In this document: positions 51,414 through 60,490 of the stretch, in pieces
Numbering within the stretch: position 1 is the first letter of the stretch
How the letters are laid out: each line of letters starts with the position of its first letter
NCBI GenBank assembly: GCA_026224825.1
Contig: JAMFRO010000057.1
Location: 62,001-126,000, forward strand
Origin: a bacterium
Lineage (GTDB): Bacteria > Pseudomonadota > Alphaproteobacteria > Acetobacterales > Acetobacteraceae
Direction of reading: 5' to 3'
DNA length: 64,000 bases
Notes under the pieces: model-generated
Seen by the model: only the letters and a program-made list of their open reading frames with translations
What the model was told of the DNA's origin: nothing
Database searches by the model: none
Made by a program: the position numbers and the translations under genes

Positions 51414-53030
51414 ATGAGCGACGTGATATTGCCCATAGGTGGATCGACAACGGAATCGGGCTCGCTGAAGCGCGCCATCGACTGGAAGGGCGCGTTCTGG
51501 GTGGCGAGCGGCGTGCCGGCGCTGGTGCTGTTCTCCATCGGCGGGATTTCCGGCATGGTCGGGAATCTGGCGTTTCTCATCTGGACCGCTTCGATTTTCA
51601 TGGGGTTTGTGCAGTCATTTACCTATGCTGAGATTGCCGGGCTGTTTCCGAATAAGTCAGGTGGGGCCTCGGTTTATGGTGCGGCCGCCTGGGTGCGGTA
51701 TAGCAAATTCATCGCGCCCCTTTCGGTATGGTGCAACTGGCTGGCGTGGACGCCGGTGCTCTCGCTGGGCTGCTCGATTGCCGCTTCGTATATTCTCAAT
51801 GCCATCGGCTCCACAAAGCTGACCAACTGGACGCTGTTTGCGCATACGCTGGGGCCGGTGAGTTTTTCCCTTGGCTCCACCTTTTTCATTGGTGCAATCA
51901 TCATGCTGGTGGTGTTCTCCATTCAGCATCGCGGCATTCTCGGTACCGCCAGCGTGCAGAAATATGTAGGGCTGCTGGTCATCATTCCGATGGCGATCGT
52001 CGGCGTGATCCCGCTGTTCAACGGGCATGTGCATTTTGCCACGGCGTTTGCACCGCTCGTGCCGCTGGCCAGCGCTGGCGCGCCGGGGCTGGGGAGTTGG
52101 AATATTCCTGGCTGGACGATGGTGCTGGGGGCGATGTTTATCGCCGCCTGGTCGTCCTATGGGTTTGAAACAGCCGTGTGTTATACGTCGGAATTCCGCA
52201 ATCCAGGGACTGATACGTTCAAGGCGATTTTCTACTCCGGCCTGCTGTGCATCGCACTGTATGTTCTGGTGCCGTTTACATTCCAGGGCGCGCTGGGGCT
52301 GACCGGTATGCTGGATCCTTCAATTGCCGCCGGCTCGGGCGTTGCCAAGGCGATGGCCGATATGGTGGGTGGGAATAATACCATCAACGCCATTATGCAG
52401 ATGTTGATGATCCTGGCGCTGATTCTCTCGATCATGACCGCCATGGCTGGATCTTCGCGCACTTTGTATCAGGGCTCGGTGGATGGCTGGTTGCCGAAGT
52501 ATCTGACCTTTGTGAACGACCATGGCGCGCCGACGCGGGCGATGTGGACGGATCTCGTGTTCAATCTTTTTCTCCTTGCTGTAGCCTCGGCCGATGCAAC
52601 GAGCTTCTTCTTTATTCTCGCAATTTCCAATGTCGGTTATATTATCTTCAACTTTCTTAACCTGAACGCCGGCTGGATCCACCGGATAGACTCAGGCTCG
52701 ACCAACCGCCCCTATAAAGCGCCAACCTGGCTGCTGGGGCTGGGGGCCGTGTTCGCTTTCGTCAATGCCACCTTCATGGGGGCGGGAGCAAAGACGTGGA
52801 ACCCGTTGGCACTATGGGCCGGGCTGATTGTTGCGGCGCTGATTTTGCCGGTGTTCTGCTACCGCCATTATTATCAGGACAAGGGCAAATTCCCTGAACA
52901 GATGTTGGAAGATCTGCATGTGGGCGGCTCTGGCGATACCACAACGAAACGCGCGGGGGTGTTGCCTTATCTTACGCTCGCTGGCGGTGTGGTTGTGGTG
53001 CTGCTGTCGAACTGGTTCTTCCATCTGTGA
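51414..53030 (+). CDS. APC-superfamily permease of the methylated-amine cluster
   Basis: 538 residues with about 12 hydrophobic segments. APC pattern near the start: GVPALVLFSIGGISGMVGNL, then TYAEIAGLFPNKSGGASVYG, AAWSSYGFETAVCYTSEF and LSIMTAMAGSSRTLYQGSVD. It lies just upstream of tdm and dmm, so it is likely the importer of TMA, TMAO or a related amine; this is inferred from position. Followed by its own terminator. ATG 51414 with GGAG upstream. Confidence 0.87.
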   Translation: MSDVILPIGGSTTESGSLKRAIDWKGAFWVASGVPALVLFSIGGISGMVGNLAFLIWTASIFMGFVQSFTYAEIAGLFPNKSGGASVYGAAAWVRYSKFIAPLSVWCNWLAWTPVLSLGCSIAASYILNAIGSTKLTNWTLFAHTLGPVSFSLGSTFFIGAIIMLVVFSIQHRGILGTASVQKYVGLLVIIPMAIVGVIPLFNGHVHFATAFAPLVPLASAGAPGLGSWNIPGWTMVLGAMFIAAWSSYGFETAVCYTSEFRNPGTDTFKAIFYSGLLCIALYVLVPFTFQGALGLTGMLDPSIAAGSGVAKAMADMVGGNNTINAIMQMLMILALILSIMTAMAGSSRTLYQGSVDGWLPKYLTFVNDHGAPTRAMWTDLVFNLFLLAVASADATSFFFILAISNVGYIIFNFLNLNAGWIHRIDSGSTNRPYKAPTWLLGLGAVFAFVNATFMGAGAKTWNPLALWAGLIVAALILPVFCYRHYYQDKGKFPEQMLEDLHVGGSGDTTTKRAGVLPYLTLAGGVVVVLLSNWFFHL

Positions 53031-53055
53031 CGCTGGGGGGATGAGATGATTTTGA

Positions 53056-53087
53056 GGAAGCCGGGATGATCTCCCGGCTTCCTTTTT
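53056..53087 (+). terminator. Intrinsic terminator after the permease
   Basis: GGAAGCCGGGA / TCCCGGCTTCC with a TGATC loop and five T. Separates the permease from tdm. Confidence 0.85.
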
Positions 53088-53152
53088 GGGCGGCAGGTTT
53101 GACAGAGAAGGGTTCCTATGTATAACTTATGTTTATCAATAGGAACATGTTG

Positions 53153-55288
53153 ATGGAGTCCATGGTGCAGCCGGGCGATGATATGCAGGCGCGAAAACGC
53201 CCTGAGATCGTTTATCTGCGCGGTGGTGAGTCGCTGGTGTTGCAGTTGCAGGCTGGCGATTATGTGAGCATTGTTGATGAGCAGGGTGGCCAGGCTTGCG
53301 ATGTGGCGCTGGCGGGTGAGGCCGCTGTGCGGGTGCTTGGCGAAACTGCTGCTCCTGGCAGTGTGTTTGGTTTTGTTGCGAAGGCGGATGGCGGTGTGAG
53401 CGTTGCCGCACCTGGCACGCCGATGGAGCCGCACGAGCAGAATCCGCCGACGGATTTGCGGTTGGAAATTACGCGGAAGGTTGCGGCCTATCCGGCCCCG
53501 TTGGGGCGCGTGAAAGCCGAGATTCTGGTGCGGGCTGCTACGGCGGAATCTTATACCGTGGCGGCAGGGGATTATATTCAGATCATCGACCTCGATGGTC
53601 AGCAATGTTCGGATTTTCTGGCGTTTGATGCGTGCGCACCGCTGCATGGGCTTGATGCAACGGCGACGCGGACTTTAGGCGGACGAATTTATCCTGGGCC
53701 TGGGTTGCATGCAAAATTTTTTGATGATCGGATGCTGCCGTTTGTTGAGGTGATACGCGATACATGTGGGCGGCATGATATGTTTGCTTTTGCCTGCAGT
53801 GCGAAGTCTTATGATGATGCCGGGTATCCGGGGCATGCGAATTGTTCTGATAATTTCAATGAGGTTTTGCAGCCGCATGGGATTTTTCCGCGTGTGGCTT
53901 GGCCGGCGGTTAATTTTTTCTATAATACGCAGGTGGCGGCTTGCGGCACGATTACGGCGGATGAATCCTGGTCGCGGCCTGGGGATTATGTGCTGCTGCG
54001 GGCGATGCGGGATTTGATTTGTGCCAATTCCTCCTGCGCTGATGATGTATTTACGACGAATGGCTATAATCCGACTGATATTCTGGTGCGAGTTTATGAT
54101 GTGAACGAAAACTTCTCGAAAGGGATGGCGCAGCGCATGACGGCCGATGCTGAACCGCGACTGACGAGGGAGAGCGGGTTTCACCCTGCGACCTCTGCAC
54201 TCACCCGGCATTTTGTGGAGAGCAACGGGTTCTGGCTGCCGAAGGTTTTTACCGATGGCGGGGCGGTGGCGGAATATACGGCGTGCCGTGAGGATGTGGC
54301 ACTTATCGATCTTTCCCTGCTGCGTAAGTTTGAGGTGACGGGGCCGGATGCGGAGAATCTGCTGGCGCTGGCGCTGACACGTAATGTTCGAAAGTTGAGT
54401 GTGGGCCAGGTGGTTTATACCGCAGTTTGCTATGAGCATGGCGGGATGATCGATGACGGCACGGTGATGCGGTTGGGGGCGAATAATTTCCGTTTCATAT
54501 GTGGGGCTGATTATACCGGGGTGTGGCTGCGTGAGCTGGCCGCCAAGCTTGGGTTGCGGGCGTTTGTGCGCAGCTCCACGGACCAGTTGCATAATGTGTC
54601 TCTGCAGGGGCCGCGTTCGCGTGAGGTGTTGGCACCGCTGATTTTTACGCCGCCGGCGCAGGCGCGGGTTGATGAGCTGAAATGGTTTCGGTTTACGATT
54701 GCGAGGCTTGGCGGGCCGGAGGGGATTCCGCTTGTGATCTCGCGCACCGGTTATACAGGAGAGCTGGGGTATGAGATTTGGGTACACCCGAGCAATGCTG
54801 TGAGACTGTGGATGGCGCTGACGGAGGCAGGGGCGCAGCCGATGGGGTTGGCGGCTTTGGATATGCTGCGGATTGAGGCGGGGTTGATTCTGGCGGGACG
54901 TGAATTTTCCGATGAGACTGATCCGTATGAGGCCGGCATTGGGTTTGCCGTGGCGGATCGGGATGAGGATTTTATCGGGCGCGACGCGCTGCGCCGGCGG
55001 GCGACGAATCCATTGCGTAAATTGGTTGGATTGGTGATTGATGCCGGTGAGGCCGTGCATCATGGCGATTGCGTGCATATCGGGCGGGCGCAGATTGGGG
55101 TTGTAACCAGCGCGGTGCGTTCGCCGGTACTGCATCAATCCATCGCTCTGGCGCGTATCGACGCGCATTATGCGGCGATTGATACCGCGGTGGAGATTGG
55201 CAAGCTTGATGGCCAGCAGCGGCGGTTGCCAGCGCGCGTTGTGCGGTTTCCGCATTATGACCCGGAGAAAACCAGGGTGCGGGGGTGA
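53153..55288 (+). CDS. tdm: Trimethylamine N-oxide demethylase Tdm (DUF1989-GcvT fusion)
   Basis: About 711 residues. The N-terminal half is DUF1989 (YTVAAGDYIQIIDLDGQQCS, FACSAKSYDDAGYPGHANCS, ICANSSCADDVFTTNGYNPT) with conserved Cys that hold the catalytic zinc in known Tdm. The C-terminal half is a THF-binding GcvT domain (EYTACREDVALIDLS, GGMIDDGTVMRL, RTGYTGELGYEIWV). Tdm splits TMAO into dimethylamine and formaldehyde, which the GcvT part passes to THF. ATG 53153 is chosen for AGGA spacing; 53129 and 53147 are in-frame alternatives. An inverted repeat GTTCCTAT / ATAGGAAC spans the start region. Upstream of dmmDABC. Confidence 0.92.
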   Translation: MESMVQPGDDMQARKRPEIVYLRGGESLVLQLQAGDYVSIVDEQGGQACDVALAGEAAVRVLGETAAPGSVFGFVAKADGGVSVAAPGTPMEPHEQNPPTDLRLEITRKVAAYPAPLGRVKAEILVRAATAESYTVAAGDYIQIIDLDGQQCSDFLAFDACAPLHGLDATATRTLGGRIYPGPGLHAKFFDDRMLPFVEVIRDTCGRHDMFAFACSAKSYDDAGYPGHANCSDNFNEVLQPHGIFPRVAWPAVNFFYNTQVAACGTITADESWSRPGDYVLLRAMRDLICANSSCADDVFTTNGYNPTDILVRVYDVNENFSKGMAQRMTADAEPRLTRESGFHPATSALTRHFVESNGFWLPKVFTDGGAVAEYTACREDVALIDLSLLRKFEVTGPDAENLLALALTRNVRKLSVGQVVYTAVCYEHGGMIDDGTVMRLGANNFRFICGADYTGVWLRELAAKLGLRAFVRSSTDQLHNVSLQGPRSREVLAPLIFTPPAQARVDELKWFRFTIARLGGPEGIPLVISRTGYTGELGYEIWVHPSNAVRLWMALTEAGAQPMGLAALDMLRIEAGLILAGREFSDETDPYEAGIGFAVADRDEDFIGRDALRRRATNPLRKLVGLVIDAGEAVHHGDCVHIGRAQIGVVTSAVRSPVLHQSIALARIDAHYAAIDTAVEIGKLDGQQRRLPARVVRFPHYDPEKTRVRG

Positions 55289-55345
55289 TGGCATCCCTGC
55301 CCCGCGAAGATTCAGAATTTCTCTACAAATGATGAAAGATAAAGC

Positions 55346-56467
55346 ATGACCCGCTCCTGGCGCCACGCCGTACTTGCCTCCCGCCACCGCGCTCTTGGAT
55401 CCAATTTGGAAGACTGGAACGGTATGCCGACGGCGTGGTCTTATGCCTCTGATTTGCAGGGCGACCATGTGGCGATCCGCACCAAGGCGGGGTTGATGGA
55501 TGTGTCGGGCTTGAAGAAAGTGCATCTGCATGGGCCGCATGCATCGGGGGTTCTGGATTATTTGACGACGCGGGATGTGGCAAAAATCACGCCGGGGAAA
55601 TCGGCCTATGCGTGTTTTTTGAATGAGGCCGGAAAGTTTATAGATGATGGGATTTTATACCGCACCGGGCCGAATTCATGGTTTGTGGTGCATGGTTCGG
55701 GGGCGGGGCATCAGGCGCTGACGAGTGCGGCTTACGGGCGCAATGTGGCGATGTTGTTTGACGATGATCTGCTTGATCTCTCGCTCCAGGGGCCGCTGGC
55801 GGTGGATTATCTGGCCAAACATGTGCCGGGGATTCGCGAGCTTAAGTATTTTCATCACATGGGCACTACGCTTTTTGGAAAGCCTGTGACGATTTCGCGC
55901 ACGGGGTATACGGGTGAGCGCGGGTATGAGATTTTCTGCAAGGCGGAAGATGCGGCGTTGATCTGGGATACGATTCTGGATGAGGGCAAGGAGATGGGGA
56001 TTATTCCTTGTGCGTTTACAGCACTGGATTTGTTGCGGACGGAGAGTTATCTGCTGTTTTATCCTTACGATAATTCAGAGATGTATCCGTTTGAGCATGA
56101 AGGGCCGGGGGATACTTTGTGGGAGCTGGGGCTCGATTTTACGGTGAGCCCGGGTAAGACCGGGTTCCGTGGGGCCGAAGAACATTACCGGTTAAAGGGT
56201 AAGGAGCGTTTTAAAATCTTTGGGGTTTTGCTCGATGGTTCTGAATCGGCGGCGCCGGGGGATAGATTGATCGCTGATGGTACGGAGGTCGGCGTCATCA
56301 CTTGCCCGATGGTTTCGACGCTGACGGGTAAATCCATGGCGATTGCGCGGGTGGATGTGGCTTATGCGGTGCATGGGACGCCACTCAGCGTGGCGGGTGT
56401 GCCGGCCATTGCGCATACACTACCATTTGATGATCCGAAGAAACTGAAACGCATCGCGGTGGGTTGA
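55346..56467 (+). CDS. dmmD: DmmD, GcvT-like THF protein of dimethylamine monooxygenase
   Basis: 373-residue aminomethyltransferase-like protein: IRTKAGLMDVSGLKKVHLHG, YFHHMGTTLFGKPVTISRTG, TGERGYEIFCKAED, then the glycine-cleavage T-type C-terminal barrel. It probably captures formaldehyde released by the monooxygenase as methylene-THF. First gene of the dmmD-A-B-C order; dmmA follows 2 nt after. Confidence 0.87.
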   Translation: MTRSWRHAVLASRHRALGSNLEDWNGMPTAWSYASDLQGDHVAIRTKAGLMDVSGLKKVHLHGPHASGVLDYLTTRDVAKITPGKSAYACFLNEAGKFIDDGILYRTGPNSWFVVHGSGAGHQALTSAAYGRNVAMLFDDDLLDLSLQGPLAVDYLAKHVPGIRELKYFHHMGTTLFGKPVTISRTGYTGERGYEIFCKAEDAALIWDTILDEGKEMGIIPCAFTALDLLRTESYLLFYPYDNSEMYPFEHEGPGDTLWELGLDFTVSPGKTGFRGAEEHYRLKGKERFKIFGVLLDGSESAAPGDRLIADGTEVGVITCPMVSTLTGKSMAIARVDVAYAVHGTPLSVAGVPAIAHTLPFDDPKKLKRIAVG

Positions 56468-56469
56468 GG

Positions 56470-57027
56470 ATGACGATTAAGAGCCGGCCGATTTATGCGC
56501 CGTTTAAATTGGATGTGACCGGGAGGGTGCATCTGGTCGTGACCAATCTTGCTGAGGCGCCGGTGGAGGTTGAGGAGGCGGTGGGCGATGTTTTGGTATG
56601 GACCGTGAAAACGGTGGCGCCCGGCGTGCCGGCGCCGGCGGCGCGGAACCTGCGGCCATTTCGTTCGGTGGCGGAGTTGTTGCCGCAACTGGCGGTGAGG
56701 CTGGCGCAAGCGACGGTAGGGCTGCGGATTTACGCGGTTGGGTCCGAGGCGTTTATCTGGGACGCCTATAATGTGGCTATGGGTGCCGGGTTGGATGGAG
56801 CAGAAGTGTTTACGCATCATGCTGGGCCGTTTGTGCGGCGGGTGTATTGCACGCATTGCCGTACGATGATTGAGGATGTGGCGGTCACTATCATCCCCTG
56901 CCCTGTTTGCGGCGCGCATCTGTTTGTGCGCGATCATTTTTCGCGCCGGCTGGCGGCGTTTATGGGTGTGATTGTTGATGCGGAGGTTCCGGGTGAGATT
57001 CCGGCGGCGGAGGCGTTGATTTCATGA
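56470..57027 (+). CDS. dmmA: Dimethylamine monooxygenase subunit DmmA
   Basis: 185 residues. N-terminal YAPFKLDVTGRVHLVVTNL, middle GLRIYAVGSEAFIWDAYNVA, and a C-terminal zinc ribbon with YCTHCRTMIED and PCPVCGAHLFVRD. Size fits the small subunit of secondary-amine monooxygenase. Start overlaps nothing upstream (ATG 56470, GAGG before it) and the stop overlaps dmmB by 4 nt. Confidence 0.85.
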   Translation: MTIKSRPIYAPFKLDVTGRVHLVVTNLAEAPVEVEEAVGDVLVWTVKTVAPGVPAPAARNLRPFRSVAELLPQLAVRLAQATVGLRIYAVGSEAFIWDAYNVAMGAGLDGAEVFTHHAGPFVRRVYCTHCRTMIEDVAVTIIPCPVCGAHLFVRDHFSRRLAAFMGVIVDAEVPGEIPAAEALIS

Positions 57028-57929
57028 GACTGGTACTTGGTAAAATTGATGTACTGGGGCCAAGTATTCGGCGTTTTACGTTGAGCCCTGTATCCGGCGT
57101 GTTGCCTGTGGCGGGGGCCGGGGCGCATGTGGTGCTGGAAATTCCGGGGCCAGGGCGGGTGTGGAAGAATGCTTATTCCATTGTCTCCACGCCGTCTTCT
57201 GCCTCTTACGAAATTATTGTGCGGCGGGTGGAGCATTCGCGGGGCGGTTCAGCCTGGTTGCATGACCATGCACGCGTGGGCGATGTGCTTGAGGTGCAGG
57301 CGCCGCAGAATCTGTTTCCGCCATCACGTACCTCGCGCCGGCATTTGCTGCTCTCGGCGGGAATTGGGATTACGCCGTTTCTCTCCTATTTGCATGTGCC
57401 GGGGTTGAGTTTTGAGTGGCACCATTGCGGTAAGGCTGAGGATGCAGCGGCGTTCGCGGCGTTGCTTCCGGAGACGGTGACTCTGCATACGGGGCGCAAT
57501 ACATTGAATTTGGCGGCCTTGCTGGCGGCGCAGAAGCTCGATACGCATCTTTCGCTGTGCGGGCCTGAGAGTTTTATGGATTTCGCATTGGCTGCGGCGG
57601 AACATGCGGGCTGGCCGGGGCAAAAAATCCATAAGGAGAGTTTTGGCGGGGCGACGGGTGGGGCGCCGTTTATTGTGCATCTACGACGCTCTGGGCAGAG
57701 CATTCATGTGGGAGCTGAGGAGTCACTCCTTGATGCGATGGAGGCGGCCGGGCTGGTACCACCTTGTTTGTGCCGTGGCGGGGCCTGCGGGGAATGTAAA
57801 TTGCCGGTGCTGGAGGGGGTGGTGGAGCATCATGACCATTATCTCTCAAGCTCTGAACGTGCGGCTAATGATGCGATCATGACCTGCGTTTCGCGGGCGC
57901 GGACAACTGAAATTACGTTGGATTTTTAA
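57024..57929 (+). CDS. dmmB: Dimethylamine monooxygenase reductase subunit DmmB
   Basis: 301-residue oxidoreductase of the phthalate-dioxygenase-reductase type. Flavin part (AYSIVSTPSSASYEIIVRRV), NAD part (LLSAGIGITPFLSYL), then a C-terminal plant-type 2Fe-2S domain with PPCLCRGGACGECKLPV and the fourth Cys in IMTCVSRA. It feeds electrons from NAD(P)H to DmmC. Overlaps dmmA by 4 nt; dmmC starts 3 nt after. Confidence 0.92.
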   Translation: MRLVLGKIDVLGPSIRRFTLSPVSGVLPVAGAGAHVVLEIPGPGRVWKNAYSIVSTPSSASYEIIVRRVEHSRGGSAWLHDHARVGDVLEVQAPQNLFPPSRTSRRHLLLSAGIGITPFLSYLHVPGLSFEWHHCGKAEDAAAFAALLPETVTLHTGRNTLNLAALLAAQKLDTHLSLCGPESFMDFALAAAEHAGWPGQKIHKESFGGATGGAPFIVHLRRSGQSIHVGAEESLLDAMEAAGLVPPCLCRGGACGECKLPVLEGVVEHHDHYLSSSERAANDAIMTCVSRARTTEITLDF

Positions 57930-57932
57930 GCC

Positions 57933-58988
57933 ATGACCCTGATCTTGAAGCCGGCTGAGACGTTCCGTGGGGATTATACCTATCGGAATTCGGATGAGGC
58001 GATTTTGCGTTTCCCCTTCCCTTTCCCCGAAAATATTTACATGTATGCGGTAAATGTGGAGCCGCATGTGCGCGGCGGGCCGACCGCTGCCTATGATGCG
58101 GTGTTCGATATCGATGAGCATTATGTGGGAGATATGGCGGACAGGGCCATTACACTGGCGGAAGATCCGTTGCGGTGTCAGGTGTTGCCGCATATGGCGG
58201 AGGCCGAGTGGGATACTCTGGAATTGCTGATGGAGAGTTTGAGCAGCGATTACCCTGAGCATTTTACGCTGACGAAAAATGGCGATGAATGGCATTGGGT
58301 GAATCGGCCGCTCGGGATTGATGAGCATTTTACCTTTGGGCGTCGGGAGACGCTGCCCTATGGGCCATTTGAATATATCACGCGCCAGGTGCAGGGGGAT
58401 TTTTCCATACAGGACCAGCGGGACGGCACGCTGTATATGGATGGCGGGATGGTCACATCGCAGGCTGATTGGTCGTTGAATTTTGATATTGGCATGAATT
58501 TTCATGAATGGCATGGGCCGGTGCCTTTGGCGCATGAGGCTGGGGTGTTTGACCGGGCCTTGCAATATTTGTTGCGTCTTCAGCATGGCAAGCCGGTGCG
58601 GCGGTTGAACTGGACACTGACGGCAAATCCGCGGCTGGATACATCGCCTGAGAATTATCCGATGTGGGGGGCTGAGAAAGCTGAAATCTCGCCGGAGAAT
58701 GTGGGGCACCGTATGTGCTTGCGGGTTGAGGTGCAGACGCTGACGCGGCTGCCGCGCTCGAATGCGATTTTGTTTGGGATACGCGGCTATCTTATCCGGC
58801 TGGAGGAGCTGGCACGGGTGAAGAAATGGGCTTTGCGGATGCATCGTGTTATCCGCGATCTGCATCCGTTGATTATTGAATATAAGGGGATGCCACGGTA
58901 TCGGCAGTTTATCATCGATTATCTGGCGTCGTTTGATGATGGAACGGTGTTGAATTCGGGAACCGCTCCTGAGCAGGATAGTCTCTAA
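57933..58988 (+). CDS. dmmC: Dimethylamine monooxygenase catalytic subunit DmmC (heme-dependent N-demethylase, DUF3445)
   Basis: 351 residues of the HODM alpha-like (DUF3445) family. GRRETLPYGPFEYITRQVQG, SDWSLNFDIG-type QADWSLNFDIGMNFHEWHGP, LLRLQHGKPVRRLNWTLTAN, GHRMCLRVEVQTLTRLPRSN. The family uses heme to oxidatively demethylate secondary amines. Here the product is monomethylamine. Last gene of dmmDABC; the strong hairpin at 58987 follows. The enzymes for methylamine itself (e.g. gmaS, mgd) are not in the window. Confidence 0.88.
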   Translation: MTLILKPAETFRGDYTYRNSDEAILRFPFPFPENIYMYAVNVEPHVRGGPTAAYDAVFDIDEHYVGDMADRAITLAEDPLRCQVLPHMAEAEWDTLELLMESLSSDYPEHFTLTKNGDEWHWVNRPLGIDEHFTFGRRETLPYGPFEYITRQVQGDFSIQDQRDGTLYMDGGMVTSQADWSLNFDIGMNFHEWHGPVPLAHEAGVFDRALQYLLRLQHGKPVRRLNWTLTANPRLDTSPENYPMWGAEKAEISPENVGHRMCLRVEVQTLTRLPRSNAILFGIRGYLIRLEELARVKKWALRMHRVIRDLHPLIIEYKGMPRYRQFIIDYLASFDDGTVLNSGTAPEQDSL

Positions 58989-59021
58989 AAAAAAGCCCCG
59001 GTAGAACCGGGGCTTTTTTTT
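58987..59021. terminator. Bidirectional terminator between dmmC and tmm
   Basis: Eight A, GCCCCGGT-aga-ACCGGGGC, eight T. A perfect symmetrical terminator serving both convergent genes; it overlaps both stop codon regions. Confidence 0.93.
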
Positions 59022-60354
59022 ACTTGTTTTTCAGGAAGGCTTCCAGACTGTCGTCCAGCGCTTCCATCCATGGCGTGTGGTGGATGGGAGCGGTATTGCC
59101 GGTGATGACCGAGGGGAAGGCGTGGTCTCGGTAGGAGAGGACGTTTTCTTCCTTGTGGTGTTTCCACTCTTTGAATTGCTCGGCCATGATTTCGTGTTTG
59201 AAATCGGGGTAGTCGGTGAGGGTGAGGAGGTCGCGGATGTAGGCGCATTGGTAGTCTATGTCGTAGGATGCGCCGTCGCTGGCTTCTTCTTTTTCGCGCC
59301 AGGATTGGGAGTCGGCTTGCATTTCTTCCAGTGATGGTATGGGGGTTTTTCCCATGATGACGTCACGGGCGTACCAGGCCTGGGCGTCGAACATGTTGAA
59401 GGTGTAATATTGATCCTGCATGCCGAGGTAGAGGAGTTGCGGGTTTTGCTCCCAGACCACGCCTTTGTAGAGACCGAGCGGCCAGAGGCGGTTTTTGGTT
59501 TTCAGGCGCAGATCGTCCGGCAGAAAGGGGAAATGGTGCTGGTAGCCGGTACAGAGGATGATGGCGTCGATCTCGCGCTGGGTGCCGTCTTTGAAGCTCG
59601 CGAGTTTGCCTTCAACTTTTAGGAGGAGGGGCAGTTCGGAGAAAGCATCCGGCAGCTCGAAACCCATGGGGCTGGTGCGGTAGGAGAAGATGACTTCACT
59701 CGCGCCGTATTTATAGCATTGGATGCCGATGTCTTCCGAGGAATAGGAGCTGCCGACGCAGAGGACGCGCTTGCCGGCAAATTCGGCGGCGTCGCGGAAA
59801 TCATGGCTGTGCAGGATTCGGCCGGGGAATTTTTCGAGACCGGGGAAATAGGGGACGTTGGGGACGGAGAAATGGCCGGAGGCGACCACGACGTAATCGA
59901 AGACCTCGCAATAGGTGTGGTCGTTGGCGAGATCGCAGACTGTGACTGTGAATTTTCCATCCGCATAGGTGACCTCGCGGACCGGGGTGCTGAAGCGGAT
60001 GTGGCGGCGCAGGTTGGCTTTGCTCACGCGGCCGACGATGTAGTCCCATAGCACCGCGCGGGGCGGGTAGGAGGGGATGGGGCGGCCGAAATGTTCCTCG
60101 AAGGAGTAATCGGCGAATTCCAGGGCTTCCTTGGGGCCGTTGGACCAGAGGTAGCGGTACATGGAGCCGTGCACGGGCTCGCCATACTCATCCAGGCCAG
60201 TGCGCCAGGTGTAGTTCCAGATTCCGCCCCAATCTTCCTGTTTTTCGAAGCAGACGATCTCGGGAATCTCTTCGCCCTTGCGCGCGGCTGAGTCGAAGGC
60301 GCGGAGTTGGGCGAGGCCGCTGGGGCCGGCGCCGATGATCGCGATACGTGTCAT
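59020..60354 (-). CDS. tmm: Trimethylamine monooxygenase Tmm (class B flavin monooxygenase)
   Basis: 444 residues. FAD motif [35 protein letters not shown], the FMO fingerprint [11 protein letters not shown] (FxGxxxHxxxF), NADPH motif [12 protein letters not shown], and [11 protein letters not shown]. The WSNGPKE and YSSEDIG blocks are typical of bacterial Tmm. It oxidises TMA to TMAO, the substrate of Tdm encoded convergently. A perfect palindrome lies 22 nt before the start. Confidence 0.94.
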   Translation of the reverse strand: MTRIAIIGAGPSGLAQLRAFDSAARKGEEIPEIVCFEKQEDWGGIWNYTWRTGLDEYGEPVHGSMYRYLWSNGPKEALEFADYSFEEHFGRPIPSYPPRAVLWDYIVGRVSKANLRRHIRFSTPVREVTYADGKFTVTVCDLANDHTYCEVFDYVVVASGHFSVPNVPYFPGLEKFPGRILHSHDFRDAAEFAGKRVLCVGSSYSSEDIGIQCYKYGASEVIFSYRTSPMGFELPDAFSELPLLLKVEGKLASFKDGTQREIDAIILCTGYQHHFPFLPDDLRLKTKNRLWPLGLYKGVVWEQNPQLLYLGMQDQYYTFNMFDAQAWYARDVIMGKTPIPSLEEMQADSQSWREKEEASDGASYDIDYQCAYIRDLLTLTDYPDFKHEIMAEQFKEWKHHKEENVLSYRDHAFPSVITGNTAPIHHTPWMEALDDSLEAFLKNK

Positions 60355-60375
60355 GAGGCCACCTTAAATCTGTCC

Positions 60376-60400
60376 TTATAAGAAACTTTGTTTCTTATAA
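60376..60400. promoter_or_regulatory. Palindromic operator upstream of tmm
   Basis: TTATAAGAAAC-TTT-GTTTCTTATAA, 11-bp perfect arms. Starts 22 nt from the tmm ATG, where a bound regulator would block transcription or initiation. In an AT-rich stretch between two minus-strand genes. Confidence 0.7.
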
Positions 60401-60440
60401 ATTGATCTGTCAAGCGGCTCTGGCGGGGGCGACGTGGCAT

Positions 60441-60474
60441 AAAAAAGCCCCGGGCGATGTCTCGCCCGGGGCTT
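60441..60474 (-). terminator. Intrinsic terminator after the ThDP enzyme gene
   Basis: On the minus strand AAGCCCCGGGCGA / TCGCCCGGGGCTT, loop GACA, then six T. Ends the ThDP-enzyme unit 17 nt after its stop, so tmm has its own promoter. Confidence 0.88.
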
Positions 60475-60490
60475 GGTTCAGTACGGAGCC

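Noticed and set aside
53675-55540. 621-codon minus-strand ORF opposite tdm
   Set aside because: Arg/His/Pro-rich shadow of Tdm; Tdm carries DUF1989 and GcvT motifs throughout.
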